Origin: an uncultured Aequorivita sp.
Lineage (GTDB): Bacteria; Bacteroidota; Bacteroidia; Flavobacteriales; Flavobacteriaceae
Length of the DNA stretch: 64,000 nt
Direction: 5' to 3'
Assembly (NCBI GenBank): GCA_937125455.1
Contig: CAKZLK010000040.1
Location: 62,001-126,000, forward strand
The notes beneath the pieces are model-generated. The model had not been told where the DNA came from and ran no database searches. It worked only from the letters and a program-made list of their open reading frames with translations. Numbering within the stretch: position 1 is the stretch's first letter; each line of letters begins with the position of its first letter. The translations under genes and the position numbers were made by a program. Shown here in pieces: positions 9,576-17,842 of the stretch.

Positions 9576-10109
9576 ATGAAAAAGAAATACGCAGATTTTG
9601 ATAAACTTAACCGTTTGCTTGTGGCCTGTTTTGAAGCAGAAAAGTTGTATTACAACGCTGCTCAAGATGCACAAACAACAGATTTGAAAAGGTTTTTGAA
9701 TTACATGGCTGTTGAAAGAAACAGAATGAGCCATGACATCTCCAACGAGCTTCACTCCCGCGACATTGAACCTTTAAAAGAAGATTCTGAAAAAGGAAAC
9801 CTAGACCGCACTTGGCAGCAAATTAAAGAGGCGCTTGAAAATTTTGATGCAGAATCCATCGTAAAATCTTGCATAAACCGAGACCGAAATAACATCAAGA
9901 GGTATGATGAGCTTTTGGAACGTAAAGAATTGCCAGAAGGCATTCTTGAACTTCTGGAAAAGCAAAAATATCAATTGGAATGGTATATTAAACAAGCCGC
10001 ACAACAACCTAAAAAAAGTCCTTTTGTGGAAGTAAAGAAAGAGGAAATAAAAGAGGATGTACCCAAAGAGAGTGAAGGCGGAAAAGTCATAAACCTAAAA
10101 GCAATGTAA
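9576..10109 (+). CDS. DUF2383/PA2169-like four-helix protein
   Basis: A 177-residue, all-helical, soluble protein. The start of the chain (LVACFEAEKLYYNAAQDA, then LKRFLNYMAVERNRMSHDI) has the spacing of acidic and aromatic residues seen in the DUF2383 ferritin-like bundles. The last 35 residues are a charged, probably disordered tail. It has its own promoter and ends at a palindromic terminator shared with the convergent ohr gene. Function unknown; proteins of this family are often stress-related. Confidence 0.55.
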   Translation: MKKKYADFDKLNRLLVACFEAEKLYYNAAQDAQTTDLKRFLNYMAVERNRMSHDISNELHSRDIEPLKEDSEKGNLDRTWQQIKEALENFDAESIVKSCINRDRNNIKRYDELLERKELPEGILELLEKQKYQLEWYIKQAAQQPKKSPFVEVKKEEIKEDVPKESEGGKVINLKAM

Positions 10110-10118
10110 ATCATAAAA

Positions 10119-10147
10119 AAAAAAGCCCTGATATCAGGGCTTTTTTT
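10119..10147. terminator. Bidirectional palindromic terminator
   Basis: A perfect palindrome with arms AAAAGCCCTGAT/ATCAGGGCTTTT, A-rich on one side and T-rich on the other. It sits between two convergent genes and can serve both strands. Confidence 0.85.
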
Positions 10148-10167
10148 ATGGTTGTAATATGTTGCCT

Positions 10168-10596
10168 TTATTCATCCAAAAGTAAATTCAGAGTAACAGT
10201 AATATTATCTCGTGTTGCTCTAGAATACGGGCAAACCTCGTGTGCTTTATTTACTAAATCTTCTCCAGTTTCCACATTCACACCAGGCAGATAGCAGTCT
10301 AAAGTTGCGCGCAACTGCAAATCGCCTTCTTTTGTTTTTCCTATTTCTATATTTGCGGTAACGCTCATGTCATCACCTAACTTAATTTTTTCGTTTTCAG
10401 CAACCAGTTGAATGGCACTGCCAAAACAAGCAGCATACGCACTACCAAAAAGTTGTTCGGGATTGGTACCTTTTCCACCATCACCGCCCAATCCTTTTGG
10501 CACTGACAATTCTATATCAATTTTTCCATCGTCTGTGCTTACGTGACCTATTCTGCCTCCTACGGCAGTGGCGGTAGCTTTATATAATGTTTTCAT
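10168..10596 (-). CDS. ohr: Organic hydroperoxide resistance protein, Ohr/OsmC family
   Basis: Ohr is a cytoplasmic thiol peroxidase that reduces organic and fatty acid hydroperoxides. Starting at the internal ATG (MKTLYKATATAVGGR) gives 142 residues, the normal Ohr length; the longer frame from 10629 adds 11 residues without family character. Both reactive cysteines are present, in AYAACFGSA and HEVCPYSRATR, and the Arg of the active site is available in the N-terminal TAVGGR region. It stands alone and is convergent with the DUF2383-like gene. No OhrR-type regulator is adjacent. Confidence 0.9.
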   Translation of the reverse strand: MKTLYKATATAVGGRIGHVSTDDGKIDIELSVPKGLGGDGGKGTNPEQLFGSAYAACFGSAIQLVAENEKIKLGDDMSVTANIEIGKTKEGDLQLRATLDCYLPGVNVETGEDLVNKAHEVCPYSRATRDNITVTLNLLLDE

Positions 10597-10667
10597 TTTC
10601 GCTTGAATTTTAAAATTATTAAATTTCAAGATACTGCGTTAAACCCGTTTTTAAAAAAACATATTCA

Positions 10668-10675
10668 TAAATTTG
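10668..10675 (+). promoter_or_regulatory. Candidate -7 box for meaB
   Basis: TAAATTTG, a full match to TAnnTTTG, 15 bases upstream of the GTG start at 10691. No clear -33 TTTG is visible, so the assignment is tentative and implies a very short leader. Confidence 0.4.
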
Positions 10676-10690
10676 TCCTAAATTCACGCT

Positions 10691-11773
10691 GTGGCAGATA
10701 AGAACAAAAATACAAGTGCTTTAAACGAGAAGGAAGGAGTTTCGCAACCAGTAAGCCTAAGCAAGGGTGCTGTAAAACAGTTTAAAAACTTTAAAAAGAA
10801 CACGCCTTCTGTTTCAACCCTGATTTCGGGAATTCTAGATCAAAACCAAACTGCACTAAGCCGAGCTATCACTATTATAGAAAGTACGGCCCAAAAACAT
10901 CAGCAACAAGCCAAAGAAATAATTGAAAAATGCTTACCACACGCCAACCAATCTATTCGCATTGGAATTACTGGCGTACCAGGTGTAGGCAAAAGCACCT
11001 TTATTGAAAGTTTTGGAAAGCTATTAATCTCCAAAGGGAAAAAGGTAGCTGTACTCACCGTTGATCCTAGCAGTAGTATTAGTAAAGGAAGTATTTTAGG
11101 AGATAAAACCCGAATGGAAGAGCTGGTAAAAGAAGAAAATGCTTTTATACGCCCATCGTCTAGTGGCGATACCTTGGGTGGTGTAGCCCGTAAAACAAGA
11201 GAAACTATAATTCTTTGTGAAGCGGCTGGTTTTGATGTTATTTTGATTGAAACGGTAGGAGTTGGCCAAAGCGAAACTGCTGTCCATTCCATGACCGATT
11301 TCTTTTTATTGCTAAAACTTGCGGGTGCAGGCGATGAGCTGCAAGGTATAAAACGAGGTATTATGGAAATGGCAGACTCTATAATCATTAACAAAGCCGA
11401 CGGTGAAAACTTAAAAGCTGCTAAGCTCGCTAAAACAGAATTCAATCGGGCACTTCACCTATATCCAGCAAAAGAAAGTGATTGGACCCCTAAAACGCTT
11501 TTGTGTAGTGCTCTAAAAAACGAAGGCATTGCTGAAATATGGGAAGTAGTTTCAAATTATTTTAAAACTGTAAAAACCAATGGCTATTTTCAGCATAAAA
11601 GAAAAGAGCAGAATAAATTTTGGCTGATGCAGACCATTGAAAGTAAATTGAAAAGTGAGTTTTATGCAAACCCTTTGGTTAAAAAAGAACTTGAAAAACA
11701 GTTGAAAGCTTTGGATGAAAACTTGACGACGCCTTTTGAAGCGGCTGAGAAGTTACTTTCAATCAAAAACTAA
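10691..11773 (+). CDS. meaB: MeaB/ArgK family GTPase, chaperone of B12-dependent acyl-CoA mutase
   Basis: A 360-residue G3E GTPase that loads and protects adenosylcobalamin in methylmalonyl-CoA mutase. Walker A is GVPGVGKS (residues 95-102), followed by VLTVDPSSSISKGSILGDKTRM, a family hallmark, then ETVGVGQSE (switch region) and INKADG for guanine recognition. GTG is the only sensible start. The first 40 residues are a basic, low-complexity extension. Its usual mutA/mutB partners are not adjacent. The mutase in this window (56181-59606) is an IcmF-type enzyme with its own GTPase domain, so MeaB probably serves a separate mutase elsewhere. Confidence 0.92.
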   Translation: MADKNKNTSALNEKEGVSQPVSLSKGAVKQFKNFKKNTPSVSTLISGILDQNQTALSRAITIIESTAQKHQQQAKEIIEKCLPHANQSIRIGITGVPGVGKSTFIESFGKLLISKGKKVAVLTVDPSSSISKGSILGDKTRMEELVKEENAFIRPSSSGDTLGGVARKTRETIILCEAAGFDVILIETVGVGQSETAVHSMTDFFLLLKLAGAGDELQGIKRGIMEMADSIIINKADGENLKAAKLAKTEFNRALHLYPAKESDWTPKTLLCSALKNEGIAEIWEVVSNYFKTVKTNGYFQHKRKEQNKFWLMQTIESKLKSEFYANPLVKKELEKQLKALDENLTTPFEAAEKLLSIKN

Positions 11774-11780
11774 AAGTAAT

Positions 11781-12482
11781 TTATTCCTTTTTCAACTTCT
11801 TCATAATATCCTTCATCATTTCTACCTGCACTTGTTGAATATTCAGTAATTCCTGTTGCTGATGAATTATTAAATGATCCAGTTTTTCGTGGAGCATTCG
11901 TATTTCCAACTCCGATTTCAGATTAATCATATAATCCTGTTTGCCGCGCTCCCGATCCTTTTCCTCTTGCCTATTCTGACTCATCATAATTACAGGTGCC
12001 TGCAATGCAGCCAAACAGGAAAGTATTAAATTCAACAAAATAAAAGGATATGGATCAAAAGCTTTACTTGCCAAAAAAATTATATTGATGCACATCCAAA
12101 CAAATATGAAAGCTCCAAAAATCATTATAAACTTCCAACTCCCACCAAAACTGGCAATTTTATCAGCCAAACGTTGCCCATAGGTAAACTTTGTTGCTGC
12201 TTCATCCAAAATTATTTTAGAAGAAAGTGTTTCCTGGTTTTGGATGCTTTCCAGAACGTCCTTTTCAAGTTCGCCCAGCTCGCCAACCTCATTGAGCAAA
12301 TACTCTGAAATATATTTTTGCCGATACTGATTTAGTTCTGAAATGGATATATAACTGTTATGATTAAAAGAAGGATGCTCCTTTTTTATTAAATCGAAAA
12401 TAGCTTTGCGAATAATTTTGGCGTGCATTTTTTCACTTTCAGGAAACTCCTTGCCTGAAATACTGCTAACAAATGATTTCAT
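11781..12482 (-). CDS. DUF1003 family membrane protein
   Basis: A 233-residue protein. It has a soluble N-terminal half, two transmembrane helices (about 117-137 and 147-167) with the family segment ASFGGSWKFIMIFG between the halves, and a C-terminal helical tail beginning MMSQNRQEEKDRERG. This matches DUF1003. Function unknown. It is convergent with meaB, 7 bases apart, and is followed on the same strand by the lipid kinase gene upstream. Confidence 0.85.
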   Translation of the reverse strand: MKSFVSSISGKEFPESEKMHAKIIRKAIFDLIKKEHPSFNHNSYISISELNQYRQKYISEYLLNEVGELGELEKDVLESIQNQETLSSKIILDEAATKFTYGQRLADKIASFGGSWKFIMIFGAFIFVWMCINIIFLASKAFDPYPFILLNLILSCLAALQAPVIMMSQNRQEEKDRERGKQDYMINLKSELEIRMLHEKLDHLIIHQQQELLNIQQVQVEMMKDIMKKLKKE

Positions 12483-12512
12483 AACTTAAAAATTTAGTTT
12501 GAAAATAAAAAA

Positions 12513-13400
12513 TTATAAAACACAGACATTCAAATTCTTTGGATGAATTGCTATTTCAATTCTCGGATCTTTTGGAATAAAAAATTCTCCGTCTTTTTGA
12601 ACTTTTAAAATGGTATTATCCTTACTTTTAATTTCCAAAGAAGTAAGCTGCTTAAATTCAACTTCTTTAAGCCAGTGATGTTTTTTGAACAGAAAGAGTA
12701 GAGTAAACAAGAAAAGTTTAAAATTTGAAAGCTCTGGTACAATAACAATGTCCAATAGGCCATCCTGTAGCGATGCGCGTGGCGTCAGACTCATTTTATA
12801 GCCCATTTCATTACTGTTTGAAACAAAAAGGAGAAATGGAGAAATCAATTCGGTAGTTCCATTATATTTCAGCTCTACCACATTTTTATAGTGGTATTTT
12901 TTCAAGGTTCTCAATGTGGATTTTACATAACTAAAAAGTTGACGCGAAGTATTTTCTTCAAAATCAGAGATAACATGTGCATCAAAACCAACCCCTGTAT
13001 TGCTAAAAAAAGGCTCGTTATTGATAGTTGCCGTATCAATTACAATCACATTTTGATTTTTAATAATTGAAAGGGCTTTTTTTAAATTTTTCGGGATTTT
13101 TAAATTGGAAGCCAAGCCATTGCCTGAACCCATTGGTAAAATGCCTAAAATAACTGGGGTATTAACCAAACAGGAAGCCACTTCGTTAATAGTGCCATCG
13201 CCGCCACAGGCAACAATAATATCTGCGCCTTCCTCAATAGAAGCTTTTGTGAGCGCAGTAGCGTGCAAAACAAATTCGGTCTTTTTTATGGAAATTGAAA
13301 ATTCTGTTTTCAAAAAAAAAGTTTCCAGTAAAGCGGTAGAAAGTTCATTCTTCCCTTTGCCCGCAATTGGATTTACTATAAAATGGATATTAGTCCTCAA
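12513..13400 (-). CDS. Diacylglycerol/lipid kinase family protein
   Basis: A 295-residue protein of the YegS/DgkB/sphingosine-kinase superfamily, which phosphorylates lipid alcohols with ATP. Visible motifs are NPIAGKGKNEL (residues 10-20), the nucleotide-binding CGGDGTINEVA (65-75) and the substrate-loop PMGSGNGLA. The chain ends with a beta-sandwich domain carrying VQKDGE. Its start overlaps the end of the next gene upstream (sulfatase-fold protein) by 11 bases, so the two are translationally coupled. The context of lipid and polyprenol glycosylation genes suggests a role in recycling diacylglycerol released by the neighbouring transferase; this is inference. Confidence 0.85.
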   Translation of the reverse strand: MRTNIHFIVNPIAGKGKNELSTALLETFFLKTEFSISIKKTEFVLHATALTKASIEEGADIIVACGGDGTINEVASCLVNTPVILGILPMGSGNGLASNLKIPKNLKKALSIIKNQNVIVIDTATINNEPFFSNTGVGFDAHVISDFEENTSRQLFSYVKSTLRTLKKYHYKNVVELKYNGTTELISPFLLFVSNSNEMGYKMSLTPRASLQDGLLDIVIVPELSNFKLFLFTLLFLFKKHHWLKEVEFKQLTSLEIKSKDNTILKVQKDGEFFIPKDPRIEIAIHPKNLNVCVL

Positions 13401-15387
13401 GTCCCAAACTATTTAATTTTAATCCACCATTTGAAAATAAATAGTCCGCAGTTTGATAGTTTGAAATGATATCTTTTAAGAAAGCTTCGTTTTCCTTTAA
13501 TGGCACAAGTTCATTGCTTTCCCGATTCCATTGATAAAAGTTTGAGACTTTTTGGTCGCCTAACACCATTACTTCATCACCACCCTTTAGCAAACCGAGT
13601 TTTCGATAGGTGCCAATAAAGCTTCGTTCATCATTTGGTTGCATTTTTAGAATATCCGTGCCGTATAGATTAGAATTATAATTCCAGTTTAAAACTGAAA
13701 AAAGCGTCGGGAAAATATCTATCTGCGAAGCCATTTTATCAACTTTTTGCGGAGCCGTATTTGGCAGGTTTAGCATAATTGCGGGAATGTGGTAGTTTTT
13801 AACATCCAGTTCCTGTCTTCCAGCACTTGAAGCACAGTGGTCCGCCATAATGATTATGACTGTATTTTTGTACCAATCTTTTTTCTGGGCTTTCTTTAAA
13901 AATTCACCAATAGCAAAATCAGTATATTTCACTGCACCACTTCTCCCCGATCCAGATGGAATATCAATTTTCCCTTCGGGATAGGTATATGGACGATGGT
14001 TTGAAGTCGTCATAACAAAATCAAAAAAGGGTTTTCCTGCATTATGGGCTTCATCTGCAACTTTGATTACTTTACTGTAAATATCCTCATCGGCAACGCC
14101 CCAAGCATTTTCAAAGGTAACCTCGTTATCTTCAATATTGGTCCTAGTTGTGGTGATGCTCTTATCCATTAAAAAGCCACGACCGCGATCCACGATATTG
14201 AAACCGTTTCCGCCAAAAAAACTGTTCATATTGTCAAAATAGCCATCACCACCATAAAAGAAATTACGGTTATAGCCTTTCTGCTTAAATACTTCACCAA
14301 TAGTAAAGAGGTGTTGGTTGTTTTCACGCTTCACAATGCTTCGTCCCGGTGTGGGCGGAATGGATAATGTGATAGCCTCCATGCCCCGAACAGTTCGGGT
14401 TCCATTGGCAAATAGGTTGGTGAAAAATAAACTATGGTTTGCCAAGGAATCTAAAGTTGGCGTTATATTTTCGGTATTTCCGAAGCTTCCAAGAAATTTT
14501 GCACTAAGGCTTTCAACGCAAATAAAGATAACATTGGGCTTAGCTTCAGGAATGGAATCTATATTGGGAATATTCCTATAAATCAATTCTTTTTCGGGAA
14601 ACAATAAACTGTCTCCACGCTTTTTAAATTCGTTTTTAACTTCCGCAAAAGCTTCTTTTACTGGAATGGTTTTATAAAAATCTGTAAATGAAAGTTCGTT
14701 ATTCTGAAATGCCGCAAAGAAAGAATAGATTCCAGTTTTAGCAATTTCGTTATTGTATCGGTTTTCAAATTGCTCAGCATCTTTATTTTTTACAAAAAAA
14801 GCAAAAATTAAGGTAATAGTTATAAAAAATGCGGTTGGTAGTAACTTCTGCCTAAACCTAGTTTCGTTGTGAAATGTCTTTTTAAATATGCCTTTCCGAT
14901 ACGTGAGAAAAAGAAGCAATCCCGTTAACAACAAAATGCCGCTCACCAATAAAGGAATTGGATAGGATTCATTGATGTTTTTAACCACTTCGTACGTATA
15001 AATCAAATAATCTACTGCAATAAAATTGAATCGGTTTTTGAATTCTTCCCAAAAAGTAATTTCCGCAAAAAAGGAAAAGAGAAAAATAACCAGTCCAAGT
15101 GTATAGCCAAACCAAGTTACAATCCTGTCAAAGAGCGAACCGTACCATTTTTTTGGAAAGACCAACAAATAGAGCGCATACGGAATGGCAAAGAAAGAAA
15201 CTGTACCAACATCAAAAAGGAAACCAATAAGCAAGGTATTACCAATTTTGAAAAAAGAAGTATCCACTTCTCCCAACATCCAAAAAATAAAAACGAGGCG
15301 AATAATTGTTGAAAGAACGATAAACGTCCCTACAAAATACCATAAAAGTCGAAATCTTTTTGGGAAAAACCTTGATAATAGAGCCAT
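13390..15387 (-). CDS. LtaS-like sulfatase-fold phosphoglycerol/phosphoethanolamine transferase
   Basis: A 665-residue protein with five N-terminal transmembrane helices (within residues 15-200) and a periplasmic alkaline-phosphatase-fold domain from about residue 283. Metal ligand Glu292 lies in VIFICVESLSA, the likely nucleophile is Thr332 in NGTRTVRGMEA, and further metal-site residues lie in FVMTTSNHRPY and IIMADHCASS. Enzymes of this family take a phospho-headgroup from a phospholipid, such as phosphatidylglycerol, and place it on a glycolipid or periplasmic glycan, releasing diacylglycerol. Coupling to a lipid kinase gene by an 11-base overlap fits that chemistry. The donor and acceptor cannot be told from sequence. 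Confidence 0.85.
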   Translation of the reverse strand: MALLSRFFPKRFRLLWYFVGTFIVLSTIIRLVFIFWMLGEVDTSFFKIGNTLLIGFLFDVGTVSFFAIPYALYLLVFPKKWYGSLFDRIVTWFGYTLGLVIFLFSFFAEITFWEEFKNRFNFIAVDYLIYTYEVVKNINESYPIPLLVSGILLLTGLLLFLTYRKGIFKKTFHNETRFRQKLLPTAFFITITLIFAFFVKNKDAEQFENRYNNEIAKTGIYSFFAAFQNNELSFTDFYKTIPVKEAFAEVKNEFKKRGDSLLFPEKELIYRNIPNIDSIPEAKPNVIFICVESLSAKFLGSFGNTENITPTLDSLANHSLFFTNLFANGTRTVRGMEAITLSIPPTPGRSIVKRENNQHLFTIGEVFKQKGYNRNFFYGGDGYFDNMNSFFGGNGFNIVDRGRGFLMDKSITTTRTNIEDNEVTFENAWGVADEDIYSKVIKVADEAHNAGKPFFDFVMTTSNHRPYTYPEGKIDIPSGSGRSGAVKYTDFAIGEFLKKAQKKDWYKNTVIIIMADHCASSAGRQELDVKNYHIPAIMLNLPNTAPQKVDKMASQIDIFPTLFSVLNWNYNSNLYGTDILKMQPNDERSFIGTYRKLGLLKGGDEVMVLGDQKVSNFYQWNRESNELVPLKENEAFLKDIISNYQTADYLFSNGGLKLNSLGLED

Positions 15388-15445
15388 AATTTATTTAGGT
15401 TAGTTATTGAAAGAACGGATTTTTAAACATCTGATTATAAATTAT

Positions 15446-16384
15446 TTAAAAATTATTTTTAAACCATTCCGTTTGGGCAATCAATCCTTCCTTTAAAGTT
15501 GTTCGCGGATTGTATCCAAGCAATTTACGCGCTTTGTCTATATTCGCCTTGGTGCGCGACTGGTCACCAGCCCGTGGTGGTTTTATTTCGGTGGTGATTT
15601 TGTTCTGAAGAATTTCTTCAACAGTAGCAATTCCCTGTGCGGTGGTGCTTTCGGTTTCAGTGCCTAAATTAAAAATCTCACCATCACAGACAGCTTCATT
15701 TCCAATAGCGCTCACAATGCCATCCACAATATCCTGCACATAGGTAAAACTGCGCAAATGCTTTTCGCTACCATCAAACAAAGGAAAAGCTTTATTGTTC
15801 AAACCGCAATCTATCAAACGGGTATAAAGTTTGTCTGGCCTTTCCCGTGGTCCGTAAACCGAGAACAAACGGAACGAGGTGCCACGCATTTTCTTTTCAC
15901 GACTTTTTGCCAAGACCAATTGCTCAGCAGCTAGTTTGGTAACGCCGTACCACGAAGCTGGCTTGGGAGCAACGCTTTCAGGAAAAGTAGCTTCCAGACC
16001 ATAAATAGAGGAAGTTGCAATATTCACAAAAAAGGGACGCTTTGGGAGGCTTCCTGAAAACTCCAATAAATGCTGTGTGGCAATAATATTATTGCTAAAA
16101 TAATCCTCAAAGGTAGATGTATTCGAAATACCAGGATGTGCAGCGAAGTGGAAAATAAAATCCAAATCGTGTGGCAGTTTTTCAGTTAAATCATCACTTC
16201 TCAAATCAACTTCTAGAATTTCAATATTCTTTTTAGAAAGCGCTTTGGCGTTTAGTTTTTTTAGAGCAATATCATAATAGGGTGAAAAATTATCTACCCC
16301 AATAACCTCATGACCCATTTCCATAAGCCTTTCCGAAGTATGTGAGCCAATAAATCCGGCTGCTCCAGTTACAAGTATTTTCAT
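15446..16384 (-). CDS. NAD-dependent nucleotide-sugar epimerase/dehydratase (UDP-glucuronate 4-epimerase-like)
   Basis: A 312-residue extended SDR enzyme. The Rossmann motif is TGAAGFIG (residues 6-13), with an Asp for the adenosine ribose at VIGVDNFSPYY, Ser in ATSSIYG, and the catalytic pair Tyr146/Lys150 in WYGVTK. The DNFSPYY pattern is typical of UDP-glucuronate 4-epimerases. The internal ATG (MKILVTGAAGF) is the start; the 17 residues before it in the open frame do not belong to the fold. It is divergent from the GT2 operon and probably provides the sugar nucleotide used there, which is inference. Confidence 0.85.
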   Translation of the reverse strand: MKILVTGAAGFIGSHTSERLMEMGHEVIGVDNFSPYYDIALKKLNAKALSKKNIEILEVDLRSDDLTEKLPHDLDFIFHFAAHPGISNTSTFEDYFSNNIIATQHLLEFSGSLPKRPFFVNIATSSIYGLEATFPESVAPKPASWYGVTKLAAEQLVLAKSREKKMRGTSFRLFSVYGPRERPDKLYTRLIDCGLNNKAFPLFDGSEKHLRSFTYVQDIVDGIVSAIGNEAVCDGEIFNLGTETESTTAQGIATVEEILQNKITTEIKPPRAGDQSRTKANIDKARKLLGYNPRTTLKEGLIAQTEWFKNNF

Positions 16385-16445
16385 AATATATATTTCAACT
16401 ACAAAATAACAAGTTTTTATTCTGAACACCACCAAATTTTGAAAG

Positions 16446-16479
16446 TTTGACGGAGTTCTTCAAAAAAGAAATACTTTTG
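16446..16479 (+). promoter_or_regulatory. Bacteroidota-type promoter of the GT2-LAB_N-GT39 operon
   Basis: TTTG (16446-16449), 22-base spacer, TACTTTTG (16472-16479), 23 bases before the ATG at 16503. Full match at both boxes. Confidence 0.7.
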
Positions 16480-16502
16480 CAGAAACCTATTCAAGAACCA
16501 CA

Positions 16503-17213
16503 ATGTTCGAATTTACCATTATTGTTCCTGTTTACAACGAAGAAGAAAACCTGCAACGGGTGGAAAAAGAGTTGTTGGCCTACCTTAAAATTGCAACCAA
16601 AACAACTGCAATTCTTTTTGTAAACGATGGATCTAAGGACAATAGCCAAGCACTAATTGAAGAAATATGCAACCGTAATGAAGCTTTTCATTTTATTTCC
16701 TTCAAAGAAAATCGAGGTCTCAGTGCAGCTATAAAAGCTGGTTTTGATTATGCTGAAAGTCCATTGGTTGGCTACATTGATAGTGACCTACAAACCGCAC
16801 CAGAAGATTTCAATTTATTGTTAGAGCATATTGGCGAATACGATCTAGTCACGGGGGTTCGCTCTGAAAGAAAAGACAAATTCGTAAAAAATATGTCGTC
16901 CAAAATTGCAAATGACATTCGTCGCGCTTTTACCCACGACGGCATGGACGATACGGGTTGCCCACTAAAAGTTATAAAAACAGATTATGCCAAACGAATT
17001 CCCATGTTCAAAGGACTCCATAGGTTTTTACCTGCGATGATTTTATTGCAAAACGGAAAGGTGCTGCAAGTTCCCGTAAAACATTTTCCGCGTATAGCCG
17101 GAACTGCCAAATTTGGGCTTTGGAACAGATTGTTGGGGCCTTTGATGGATTGTTTCGCCTACCTTTGGATGAAAAAAAAATACATCAACTACGAAATTAA
17201 AAGTAAAGGATGA
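16503..17213 (+). CDS. Family 2 glycosyltransferase, polyprenyl-phosphate sugar synthase-like
   Basis: A 236-residue GT-A enzyme without a C-terminal membrane domain, so closest to soluble DPM1/ArnC-type catalytic domains. It has FTIIVPVYNEEENL at the start, NDGSKDN (residues 41-47), the metal-binding YIDSDLQ (Asp93/Asp95) and the acceptor-loop Asp-Thr-Gly in DDTGCPLKV. Such enzymes transfer a sugar from a nucleotide to undecaprenyl or dolichyl phosphate at the cytoplasmic face. It overlaps the next gene by four bases (ATGA), and the three following genes form one operon. Confidence 0.88.
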   Translation: MFEFTIIVPVYNEEENLQRVEKELLAYLKIATKTTAILFVNDGSKDNSQALIEEICNRNEAFHFISFKENRGLSAAIKAGFDYAESPLVGYIDSDLQTAPEDFNLLLEHIGEYDLVTGVRSERKDKFVKNMSSKIANDIRRAFTHDGMDDTGCPLKVIKTDYAKRIPMFKGLHRFLPAMILLQNGKVLQVPVKHFPRIAGTAKFGLWNRLLGPLMDCFAYLWMKKKYINYEIKSKG

Positions 17214-17842
17214 GCAACTGGATTGTGTATAGCATTGGCTTTTTGGCACAAATCCTATTTAGCGGGAGGCTTTTTATTCAATGGATCCTTTCCGAAAAAA
17301 GCAAACGTATAATCACTCCCTCTGCTTTTTGGAAGTTGAGTTTGCTCGCTTCTTTTTTATTATTTGTGTATGGTCATTTGCGCGATGATTTCGCCATAAT
17401 GCTTGGCCAAGCGCTGACATATTATATTTACATCCGAAACTTGCAATTGCAGGGCGAATGGCAGAAATCGCCTAAATGGTTGCAAATTTTTCTTTACATT
17501 TTTCCAATTCTTGTAGTTATTTATGCATACAACAACGGCGAATACGACCTGGAAAAACTTTTCAAAAATGATGCAATACCACTTTGGTTGTTGGTTTTAG
17601 GAATCATATCCCAAGTTATTTTCACACTGCGTTTTGTGTACCAATGGTTTGTTTCCGAGAAAACAAAAACCTCGCAACTCCCTGTGGGTTTTTGGCGCCT
17701 GAGCGTTTTGGGGGCTTCCCTAATTTTAACCTACGGAATTTTTAGACAAGACCCTGTATTATTGTTAGGTCACGGTGCTGGATTAATTATTTACGTTCGG
17801 AATATTTTCATCTGGAAAAAACAAATGCGCTATGAAAGTTGA
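17210..17842 (+). CDS. Doubled LAB_N (lipid A biosynthesis N-terminal domain) membrane protein
   Basis: A 210-residue, six-helix membrane protein made of two copies of the LAB_N unit. The first (about residues 4-85) and second (about 118-207) share the pattern FxxRxxxQWxxSEKxKxxxxPxxFWxLSxL, then YGxxRxD, LGxxxxxxIYxRN. As far as I know LAB_N belongs to the PQ-loop/MtN3 superfamily of small transporters, in which two three-helix units make one pore. Position between a polyprenyl-P sugar synthase and an ArnT-like transferase suggests that it moves the charged lipid across the inner membrane. That function is inference. Confidence 0.8.
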   Translation: MSNWIVYSIGFLAQILFSGRLFIQWILSEKSKRIITPSAFWKLSLLASFLLFVYGHLRDDFAIMLGQALTYYIYIRNLQLQGEWQKSPKWLQIFLYIFPILVVIYAYNNGEYDLEKLFKNDAIPLWLLVLGIISQVIFTLRFVYQWFVSEKTKTSQLPVGFWRLSVLGASLILTYGIFRQDPVLLLGHGAGLIIYVRNIFIWKKQMRYES

